Below, piece after piece: positions 15,101 to 27,600 of a stretch of 64,000 bases of DNA. The stretch lies in NCBI GenBank assembly GCA_026874595.1, contig CM049319.1, forward strand, positions 5,050,601 through 5,114,600. The letters run 5' to 3'. The position numbers were made by a program, and so were the translations under genes. The notes beneath the pieces were generated by a model. That model was not told the DNA's origin. It saw only the letters and a program-made list of their open reading frames with translations, and made no database searches. The DNA is from Sipunculus nudus. Lineage: Eukaryota > Annelida > Sipuncula > Golfingiida > Sipunculidae. Numbering within the stretch: position 1 is the stretch's first letter; each line of letters starts with the position of its first letter.

Positions 15101-18100
15101 AAGTACAGCCTAAAGTGGTACAAAGGACTATACTTTATATTTTGGGGCATTCTGATCTGTCTTTCAAATGAACTTTCAGGCAGAACATTTCTTCACACCA
15201 ATAGTCATCTTTCTTTTAATTATGGGGGTTTTCAAACAATTTACAATGTTACATTTTCATGTGTCAATTGTATTAATTTTTGCATGTGATCACTGATCAT
15301 TAACCTTAACTGTGATAAACCAGGTTGTAATGTGAGAATAGTCTTTTAATACCCTTTACAATAATTTAATTTCTTAGAGATTCTACCAGGCAGGTATGTT
15401 GTTCCCATTTCTTTTAATAAGCTCCCAACTTAAACTTCCCTGAAAATGTTCAACTTGAACCCCTCTCTTACTGAAGAAAAACACTCCAACACCTAGGTAA
15501 CCTTGACGATGTGGGACACTGAATTTTGGCTGAAATATTCTAATTTTATTAACTAAATGCATATTTGGGCTCCAGTTCCAATGAAAGAGAATTAAGGATA
15601 CACATAAATATCACTATTAAAAAATGAATTTTATATTTACAACCACTTTTCCTTAAACAATCTTGTCGGTTGGTGTAAAAGAATGGTTGACCTCATTTTT
15701 GTTCCTTTTTTAAGGATATGCCTATGACCTGTCTGTGACATTGTTAGATTAACAGAGATAAAGCTTACCATGCAATAAGAATATTATTTTTAAGCCTTCT
15801 GGGTGTTAGTTTTTTTTGTGTGCACAAGGCTAGGAACAATCTGGAAGTCATAACCTGTAGCTACCACATTAATTCTGTATCACCTTTGCTAACCAGAGGT
15901 ATTATTTGTAGAATCTAAAACAGACCTTGGAATGTTTGATGTTACTGTTAATGTTCCCTGACCAAGGTTTCTATTTTTGTAGTCAGCCACAAAGAGACAG
16001 GTACAAGTATATAAAAATTCATGTCTATGAATATCTAGTTATTTCTCAGCATTAACAATCAATGGAAACCAAATTAATGGACTATGATGGTGCAGGTTTT
16101 ACAAAGACACAGTATACTTTGAACTAGGCCATAGAGCTGGCTTAGTTGAAATATCATGTCTTCATCTTGTTTGGCATCATTATTTTGAAAACAAAGAGGT
16201 ACCTACAGGTATTTAAGCCTCTTGTTGATCTTCCAAAAGGCATCAAATAGTATGAGGGTCATCGGGTCTTTCTGTGAGTGGGCTCTAAGTGTAATTAACT
16301 CTGGAAGGTCTGCAAAAGCCTTGCCGTAAAGCTTGGTGATCCTGTTATTATTCACATCTCTGCAAAAACAAATTACAAAGAAATATTATATTATATTATA
16401 CTATATATTGCTATAGTAGGAATATTACTATGTGAATAAAAAATATATTATTCAGCTTATTCCTGTACTTGGTGAAAAGAATAAGATATTTTGGGAAACA
16501 CCACAGGGCCAAAATTCCTATAAATATAACAACATTCATTAATCTTGAACAATAAGGGAAGTAAACTTTATTGGGAGATTTGATAAACAAATGCATAATA
16601 CTAAACTTAATCTATGTTTACCATTACACTTTGAATGAAAGATATAAAATATTTGAACAATTACATCAAATAACCAGAAATTATAAAACTTATGGATATT
16701 TAATCACATGGCTGTCAAAATTCTCACTAGCCATGAAAATAAAGAAATAATAATAAAACAATTTATTTTTAATTAACTTCAAATAAAATAATATTTGACT
16801 CACACATGGAGTAGTTTTGGCATGTTATATATGGTCCTGTATGGCAGCATTTCCATCTCATTTTGATGTATTTCCCTGTGGAGACATTCTTATCATGACA
16901 CATAATTTTCCATATTACCGGTATATTAAATTCACACTTGTGAGAAACTGTGATCACGTATCTTTCTTCATCAGTGAACATAACAAATATGACATAAACC
17001 AGAAAATGAAGGTATTACTTCAGTTTAATATAAAATGGTTCACAATTCAAGAGTAAATTTTTTTATGCCTTTTGACATACACTTACCCTGTTTTCTGCAT
17101 CTATTGAGAAAGCATAAACAAGCACTTTCCCAGGACTTTCCAAAATATTAAAGTTTTTAAAGGACCCCAATACTGCACATCAACCTTGTTAAAAAAACTG
17201 ATCAAATAATTTTTAAACCATTTTAGTTGAGAACCATAAATTACCGTTCCCCTTAAAGCCAGAATTTAATAAAAATTTCATCAGGATGTAATAGTTTTAC
17301 ATTAATCATGAGGAAGTTTAATCAAAACATTTTTCTATGGCCTTGGGCTGCTTGGTAAGCAAAGCACATAGATTCACATTCATTTTCCTGTATGTAAAAC
17401 CTCAACATATAAAAAATTGCAAGAGAAGCATTTATTCAGATCTTCACTATACTCAAGGATATATAATATACAACTACTGAGAAACAACAAATTTGGATTC
17501 TCATACTTACAATATTTTTAGATTTTTCAGCTGTGACAGAGCATCTTGTTCTATCAATTGCAACCTGTTGTTACTTATATTTCTGGAATGATAAAAAATA
17601 GCCATAAATACCAAGTGTTGGTACAACCATCATTTCAGAATAATTCCTAAATTCCATCCAGTAACATGCACTCTTTATGATGCTTTTTATGACAGTCAAC
17701 TAGTTCAATCCAGAAATGAAAATAATTGAGAAGTAAATCTTTAAGGCATATGATATGCAAGTTTCATCTGCATCAGTTAGAAAAAGACATATGTATTGTG
17801 GGACAGATGGTGTAAGATAAACTTCCCAGCTGAGAGCAAAAGAATTTTTCGATGTAATACAATTTCAGCAGAGATAAAAAGATGTTTCAGATATTAGAAT
17901 CTGCAAAATTTTTCAAAGCCTTAAGTTGCTGATTTGGTACTGATAAATTTTAGCAAATTATATTTTATTAAAATTGTTTTATATTAATTTAATAATTGAA
18001 TAACAAATATAAAATTTCAGATTTCACCATTACAAAGACTCCCTGTCAGGACACTGTTTTGGTCACAGACAAGTCATTGATATTAACCATAATGTTACTT

Positions 18101-21100
18101 ACAAATGTTGAAACTTGGTTGCAGTAGAAAGAGGTGACAAATGGTCCACTGAAATAGCTCTCATCAGGTTCCCATCAACACCCCTGTCAAACAAATAAAC
18201 AGCAATGGTCAGTTCCTCCAGTGCTTTTAGTATGAACATTTATGTACATATATATTAAATGGCTCACTGACACTGTTATTAAAATAAGCATATCAATGTT
18301 TAATTTAAAGTAAGGTAAAAAGTATATATTTCTTGATCAGAAGAGACTATCCCTGGCAATGAAATTCAGTAATCATTCTGTCTCTACAGAAGATGATTAC
18401 CCCACAATTTGTTATCCACAAATATAAGAGTAACATATCTTGTAACATTCTAAATAAATGTAACAGCTTAAAACTTATCACATGATGTTATTTTCACTGT
18501 AATTAAAAAAATTATACACAAACAGTGTTAGGCTTATATAAAGTAAAGTACAAAAAGTGTGTACTTACAGATACAATAGTTCTGGCATGTCTCTGAATGC
18601 CTCACCTGGTAGAAATTCAATCTTATTGTTGCTCAAACTCCTGCAAAAATATTATATAAATTATTTCCATACACTTTACAAATTTTTTTAAAATACAGAA
18701 TTATATTAATAAGAACTTAATGAACTCATGTATGATTAAGAAGTGGTGTGCACATTGAGGCTGAATGCAAAGGAACTACAAAATCTCCCAGTAAAGAAGG
18801 TTACTTTTCATTCCAGAATTCTAATCAAGGTTAAGAAAGTGAACAAATTGCTTGACTTAAATTTGACTAATATAATGTATATACTGTAATAATACATGCC
18901 ATAAAGTCATTAAATACTTTTCCAAATGCATATCTAAACAGCTTGAAATATCTTGAAAACAAACTGAGCATTCACACAACATTTGCTTGTTTTTATAATG
19001 CATAAATCAACTAGGTATTAATCTTCACCAAGAGGGGATCATTGAAATGTTTTGTGTATGTGCAGTATGAACGCTCCAAAATGGCCAAGCCATTGATCAT
19101 AATGACCTATAAGCAGGACTGACAGGTGTGTTGAGATATTATATATATATATCTACTGATGTCATCCTTGCTTCCTGATACATTAACAGCACAATGTCAA
19201 TGTTCTCACAAGATCAGAGGAAGTCTTGAGCTTATAAAGTGTGTCAGAGAATTGGTTTTATTTATCATGAACTGAAATTGCAGAACTCACATTATTTTTA
19301 TGTTTGTTCCTGAGAAGAGTCCCGGTGGCAGCCACACAATCTCGTTGTTCATCAGGGCCCTGAAACAAAAGAGAACCTTCCTGAGGTTGTACAACAGCAC
19401 TGATTCTGAACCCACACAGCATGACATTGAAGTATCACTAATGCAGTGAACATGAAGCTGATTAAAGCATTTTCGGCACTGGGGGTTATGCAATTGATAT
19501 CATTCATTAGTAATAGTTACTATGTGACAGTTACTTGCCTGGCAATATTTCTCGCTGTGGTCATTTTTAATGGGAAAACCTATGTCTTCAATTTACTTAC
19601 ACGTGAGTCAAGGAAGGTGGAAATGTCCAGACAACATCAAGCAGGTCCCCAGTTGTTATCTGAATCTTGTTGAAAGCAAGGTTTCTACAAATATAATTGA
19701 ACAATTATTAAAATCACTGTATTAAAGCAGAGTTAATATTTGTAGAAGGGGATCACATGTTAGACACCCAGCATAACAAGGTAAACAGGCAGCTAACAGC
19801 TGGAGCAGTTTACTTGTCATAGTTTTATCAGTCAGATTCTGGGGACAATGTACACATCTGATCTCTGACTAATTAACATAATCACCATAAGTTGAATCCA
19901 ATCAACATGATCACGATATGACCAACCTAGCTATATCATGACAAAGTAACTTTTTTTAACAACCATAAGATATACCTCTGTATTATAAATAATGATGCTG
20001 ATTTCAGTGGAAAAGAGATGCACTAAAAGATGAGCTATAACAGTAGCCTTTATGCATGCCAGGATAAATCAAGAACAAATCATACATAACTTTACTTACA
20101 AGATCTCCATATTTGTCCCATTGATGGCTGGAAACCTGTCAATCCCTGTGTGCTGAATGGTTCTTGGAAAATAAAAGTGTATATTCAATCAGAACCAAAG
20201 GTTATGTAGGGGATATATATAAATATATATATATATATATTTAGATGAGCCCTATGGGAAAATCCCATGGTAATCTCCATGTCTTCTTTATAACAAATTA
20301 TTAATTGTCAGTAAAGAACAAGCTCTGTGTGTTCTGTGTGTGTTCAGAAAATTGTGGATTGGGGAATCTATTACCTGGATCAGGGCTTCAGGTCCATGGC
20401 AAGATTCTACACTACTGAACTTATTGATAATTCCTGAACAATCCGTACATTTTGAGTCTCAATTTTCATGACCAAAGCAGAATATAAAATCGGATGTTAT
20501 GTAACACAAATTAGTTTGATTGGCTAAACATTTATTAGGCTATCCAATGAATGCATAAATTTTTTTTTAATATGTAGGCTGACAGGACTGCTGATTTCAG
20601 AGTATAATCCACACAAAATGATATCACAGCATCTGCACAAAAGGACAATCATTATCTGGTGAAATCCTGTTTTTGATGGCAAGTTTCATTAAATAAAGAC
20701 ACTAAAAATAATAAAAATCTCAACTGCAGTGAACTAAATCCAGCACCACACAGCTCATATATGAAAAAGATTTAACACTCACAACTTCCTCAGGTTTGTA
20801 ATGTGACTGAAACTGTTGTTCAAGATGGTGTCAAAGTTGGGACAGTTGAGGATAGTGCTGAAAAATAAAGTTTTATCATCAGATTCATATTAAATTTTTA
20901 TATCAAATACTCAAAATTTTAACCATCATACACCAACATTACACACAAGCTTTAGTTTTGCCATGCTGTACTAATATAACCATCTATATAGGAGTGTATG
21001 GGTGAGAAGTGTTTATGACTTTAAAAATGAATACCAGCAATCCATGATAGTTTTGTATTCAGAGTCATTTTAAACATTTCTATGCAAAATATCTCCTTAA

Positions 21101-21505
21101 CTTACAATATGCAATTAATCCGAGTGAAAAAAAACGAACTTTATTGCCAATGTTATTAAAATTAACTTCACTTCTCAATGTCTGTTTCCATTTTATTAAA
21201 TAAATTTCCTGATTTTTTCTTTTTTTTTTACTATAATAATTTTTTTGTAATTATTTAAGTAACTTACATTTCTTGAATGTTAGTGCTGGTGAAAGTCTCA
21301 GCAGATATGTTGTGAAAGTCATAATTCTTGATTGATCTGAAAACAGAATAAAAATGGTACTACAACCCCCAAGTAGATTTAAAGCAGAATAGTGTACTAT
21401 TTTCATGGAATTGACAGGTGTTCCTGTCAAAATCTAATTACTCAAAGCCCTGATACAATGTACTTACATAAGCAGATAAGGGTCCATACACTGAAGCATT
21501 AATTT

Positions 21506-21538
<33 letters not shown>

Positions 21539-21578
21539 CATACATATAAATATCTATCTATATCTATATCTATATCTA

Positions 21579-21627
<49 letters not shown>

Positions 21628-24600
21628 CCATAAAGGCGCCATTTTGAAAATAATTTGACTGAATTTATACTAATTTTACTACCCTTAATTTAAGGCTGGA
21701 ATTGTTTACTTTATTATGAAAGCCAATATACTAATACTTTTTTACATATCTTGGATAAAAGCAGAAAAAAACCATCAGAGTCTGCAGAAAGTAGGTCAAC
21801 ATAGGTGGCGCCACCTGCAAGTCAAAAATCAAATAGCAGTCACATGCTCAAAATTCCCATGAAATTTTGTGCTGAAGGCTGCAACAGTTTCTGAATATAT
21901 TTGGTAACAGACATTACATCATGTATGCAAACACATTAAATTGTCAAATTTTGCTATCAACATAATTTGAAGTCCTGTAGAGACACCATCTTGAAAATGA
22001 CTTGACTAAATTCACTCAATTTTTTCCCTTCCTCTAAGGAACTGTTGACTATAATATTTAAGCCAAAATGTTAATACTTTATGATGTATAATGGAAAAGA
22101 GGAAAAGGTAATTTCAGTATGCAGAAAGAAAGTCAACAAATGTGGCGCAAAAGAAACTCATTTTTAGCATATTTATCACATGAGAAAAAAGTCTGCAAAG
22201 TTTCATAATGATAGCTGCAGTGGCTGTTGAGATATTTGGGAACAGATGGTGGAAAGTGGATGCTTTGTCAGCGCAGGCAGAATTTCACAGGGTGAACACA
22301 AAAGTGAAAAAGTTAATTTAACCTGAGTGGAACACAATGTGGATTAAATTATATAGAACGCTTGGCTTGATTCTGGACTCAAAACCTCCTTCAAGAGGGT
22401 TATAAACAATCTCTATAAATACTTAATTGGTGTCCATGAAACTGTGGAACAGTTGGGCACATGCCAGGGAAAATCCTGTTAAATTGTGGTGTATATCTGG
22501 ATAAAGGGATGGATCCAGTATGACTTTTTTTGTCATTGGAGGAGGTGGTATGCCCTCATGTCCTCTTTCAGAACACTGCTCTTCCACTTTCTGTAACTTT
22601 TCTAGAGCATTAACTTAGAGCAATCTTTCCACTCACACAACAGGTCCCGTACAGTCCTTGATAATCTTAAGACTTTCACTGCAGGTACACCCTTGGCATT
22701 CCTTGGGTGTGTAATCACCAGACGGAAACTCCTGGGGACCCTGAAGACTTGAGTCATCTGACCACAGTCCATTCCTGGTATCATCTGTAAGGAAAATGTG
22801 AATATACAGTGAGTGAATATACACATGTATACAAGGAACAGGTGAAACAAGGCCTGCAGGCCTAATGCGAACCTGTGCATTGGGAAATACACCAGGTATA
22901 ATGCTTCAATTCTGAATCATTACTTTTCATATATATGAACAATGCAAGTACTAAACATTTTGAACAAGAAACAATTACACAAACATCACTGCTGAAATTC
23001 TGGCATGGGTGCACACAACACAAAAATGATTTTAGCTGGCACCACCAGTCTTGTACACAACGAAGCTATCAGAGATATATACATATGCCTAATTTCAGAC
23101 TGATATATCAAACCCCTCCTGAGAAATAAGCAGGGACACACACTGTGCAAAAATTAATGTAGGTGGCACCACCAGTCTTGTATATGACAAAGTTATTTAA
23201 TGTGTATATATATGCCCAATTTCAGGCTGATATATCAAATTCCCCCATAGAAATAAGCAGGCACATACACTGTGCAAAAGGCCATTGTAGGTGGCGACAC
23301 CTGTCTTGTGAATAAGAAAGCCATCAAAGACACATAGACAGGTCAAAATATCAGGCCAATACATCAAACTTACCTTGAGTCTGATGCACAGGGCTGACCA
23401 GACTTAGGTGAGAAAGGCAGTTGCTCTGAGTGAACTGTGACAAATTGCTAGCTCAGGCTACTGCACTGAGTGAACTCTTGACCTGCACCTGGCTAGACTG
23501 ACTGTACTTGTGACCTGAACCTGGCTGCACTGAGTGAACTCTTGACCTATTGCATAATCTGACACAGTTGGCAGTCTGCCAAAGCTATAAATAGAATGCA
23601 GCTACTGCACTGAGTTAACTCCTGACCTATACCTTCCTGCACTGAGTGAACTCTTGACCTGTTGCCAAAACTGATACAGTTGGCAGTCTGTCAAAGCTAT
23701 AAATAGATCCAGACTGACCTTTGGCCTGTTGCCAAATCTGAAATAGTAGCCACACCATTGCATAAGCTCACAGATTGGCCCCACATGCAGCCCTGAGGGG
23801 CATGACACCCATCAGGTGATTACATGATACTCATGAGGTGATCACATGCTACCCATGAGGTGATCACATGGTGCCCATGAGGTGATCACATGCTTTGTGC
23901 TTAGCTGCACTGATTGAACCCTTGACCTTTATCTGGCTGCACTGAATGAACTCTTGATCTGTTGCCAAATCTGAAACAGTTGGCAGTTTCTCAACCTATT
24001 CAAGATACAGACACAATCTTGGCCTGTTAGTAAATCTGTTTACACATACTGAAAGACTTTGGCTAAAATGCTTTTTTTCAAGCTGACATATTTATAAAAA
24101 TTTTATCAATATATCAAGAATAATAAAAGATGCAGTCCTTTCATTCTTAAAGGTCTAATTATACTGCCAAAAATCATTTAAGTAAACTTGAACAAAGGCC
24201 ACCTAAGAATAATTTTTGTGCAATGTTAACAATAATTTTGTAGAAGAACACTATTGAAGTCCTCAGTTTGAAATAGACATAATAATGGCCAAAAGACCAA
24301 CTTGAGCTTTTCACCACTCAACAAAAAATCAACAAACTCAATTTATTCTTATATGATTAAAAGAACCAAGTCCTAGGATAATTCTTTTGAAAAACTGAAC
24401 GATTCAACTTGACAGTTTCATCTTAAACATTTTTAAGCTGGAAGAGGCTAAAATTAATAGGTTTTTGCCCATAAAAAACAGGTCAATGTAGGGGGCCCCA
24501 CGAAATCTGAAATTACTAATATGATTCATGTGACCAACATTTACACAACACTTGGTAATGCTAGCTTTTGTCATTTCTTAGATTACTATGTCAACTGGTA

Positions 24601-27600
24601 TGCTTACTTGGCCAGCATTTACACAACACTTGGTAATGCTAGCTTTTGTCATTTCTTAGATTACTATGTCAACTGGTATGCTTACTTGGCCAGATGACTA
24701 AGTTTAAATTTGTGTAACTCCGCTAAAATTTATCAAACACTAATGATCTGAACAAACTTGAGAGGGCTCGCCCCTGGGATCATTTCTGTAAAATATTGAA
24801 CAATATGGCTGGACCGTTTACAAGAAGAAGGCTTTTAAAGGTTTTCCAGCTTTTTCCCTATAAAATCTAAGTACATGCTGATAGCAAAAAATAAGCTTAA
24901 TTTCACAACATTTGTTATGTGACAGATAATTGCATAAAATCTGGGGATGGTAGCTCCTGCTATTCCTGAGAATTGATGAGTCAATGTACAGATGATATCT
25001 AAAATCATAAATCAACATTTTTTAAAAGCTTTTTAAAAACATTTTTGTCAATATTTACCATAGATAACCTGAAATCTAAATGTCTAAAGGCATGATGTAA
25101 TGGATGCTGATAAATTGGTGACAGGCTAGATGTATCTGCTTCACACAGCTAATATATATGGTAAAATGACTCAATCTTTCTTATTCAACCAAAATTCATT
25201 CTTTGGAACCATAAAAGACAATTATTACAAGAATTGTTCAGGGGATTATTTTTGTAAAATATTAAACAAATTGGCCTCAGTGGGATCAGTCAAAAAACGT
25301 TTTGCTGGTTGATAAATCATACAGGAAAATACAGCAAAATGGCTAAGTTCAGCTTCCCATAACTCAGCCAAAAATCATTGAATCAAAACCATTTGAATAG
25401 ACTTGACTTATCAACATCTAAGGATAATTAATGTGCGAGATTTAAGAATTTGGCCCAGTGGTTTTTTAAGAAAATCTTTGTAGCCACTTAGCTAAACAAG
25501 GGATGTTATGGCATATGACTAAATTCAGCTTCCCATAACTCAGCCAAAAATCATTGAATCAAAACCATTTGAACAAACTTGAATTATCAACATCTCAGGA
25601 TAATTAATGTGTGAGATTTAAGAATTTAGCCCAGTGGTTTTTAAGATCTTTGTAGCCACTTAGCTAAACAAGGGATGTTATGGCATACGACTAAATTCAG
25701 CTTCCCATAACTCAGCCAAAAGTCACTGAACTGAGACCATTTACACAAACTTCATAAACCACTACCCTAGGATCATTTCTGTGCCATATTAAACAATTTG
25801 GCCATATGGTTTCAGAGAAGAAGTTTTTGTAGCCCTCAGTATGATACAGGCACTGATGACCCCTGTACATAAAAGGTCTATGCAGGTGGTGCCACCAAGC
25901 CTCAATTTCTGATATGACTCACCTGACCAACATTGGCATAAAATTTTGTGATGATAGCTCTGGCTGTTTCTGAGATTGTAATTTTAGTATGCTTTTTTGG
26001 ACAGATGACTAAATTCAACTTCCTATAACTCGGCCAAAAATCACCAAACTTAAAACATTCGAACAAACTTGTGAGAGATTATTCCAGGAATCATTTCTGT
26101 GTAATATTGGACAATTTGGCTGAACAGTTTTGGAGAAAATTTTAAAAGCTTTTTATCTTTTTTTCCTATAAAATCTAAGAAAATGCAGTTAACCAAAAAA
26201 TAAGCAAAAATCCCATAGAGTTTTTAGATGACTAATTTTTTGCATAAAATTTTGTGATGCTAACTCTTGCCATTTTCAAGATAGTATGGGTTAACGTACA
26301 GACGCCGGACAATGACCGACGGACAACGCCACACCATCGCATAAGCTCTCAGGTTAGCTAAAAAGACTAAATGTATTTCCCTGATATGTTGATTGCTTGA
26401 AGAGCAGTATACGGTACCAGTAAACAAACTTGGCTGAGTGATGCAGTGCTCTTTTTACTGTAGATGATTAGATCAGTGCTGAATTATTATAAACTCAGTG
26501 ACACAAAGTACAGTTAATTTGTATTCAAGACACTTACTGCAACAGTCAATTATTTGATGCCTCAATCTTATCAAAAATAGCATAGAGATGGAAATGTTCA
26601 ACTCAAACAACGCTGGCTGCACAATTCAGGAGCTGGGGGGGGGGGGGGGGGTGCATTACACCCCAACATTTTGAACCAATCTCAGAAAAAGCTCAGGGAC
26701 TAGGGCTAGTAGCCCCTCTAATAAACATAACCAGCCAATGACAGCTACTTGTGCAGTGCCACATTTGTTTGTCCAACATGCGGCGTATTTTTCTATTCTA
26801 ACTGTACTTTCAAATCTACTTACATCACCCCAAAGTCACCATGCAAGTCAGGTTGCATGCAACTTTCAAAATAACGGATACACACAGTTTGTTCTGATTA
26901 GCATAGTAACTCCATCCAACTAGTCCTAGCTTACCGGGAGACCTATGGTAAATCACAGTTAATCATAAGCTGTGCTAGAGCGCTGGGAGATCCTCGGAGA
27001 AAACAGAATTCCTTAAGTTGAATGACGATAACATTATGATATCTCATCTAAAAATGTCATATTCATTATAAATCGAAGATTTTTTATTGAAAGCTTATGT
27101 AAAATACACCTCAGCAGTGTTTTTCACTTTACATATTGTTTGATAAACATTGCTCAGTGGTGATGAGCTGCAAAAGTATCTGCTCTGTGTTCTCCCCAAG
27201 TCAACTCAAGCCAGAAGCCCCTGTGGTTAACTTGTTACAATGCACCACTTGCCAACAGTCCATCTCTCTGAGAAAAGGCCACGCAATTAATTGTTTTTGA
27301 CCAGGAGAGGTTTCAATCATAGCGGTTACAAAGTATTTTAATCGAGTTCTGTTTTCATTCTTAAACACTATCTTTCGCTAAACCCATTTGAATTTATTCC
27401 TATTTGAGCCCCAAATTACACATGTATCCCTCTCATAAACACCATATTTGATTTCATAGGATTTTTTTTCTAGGAAAGCATTGCAGGTTTTTGAATTCTA
27501 ATTGCCTCTTTATTTGTAGATATCCATATAAACTACGCCACATCACCTATAAAGCATGTTGAGTTAACACGAAAAATAGATTCTTCCCATTAAACTAAAT

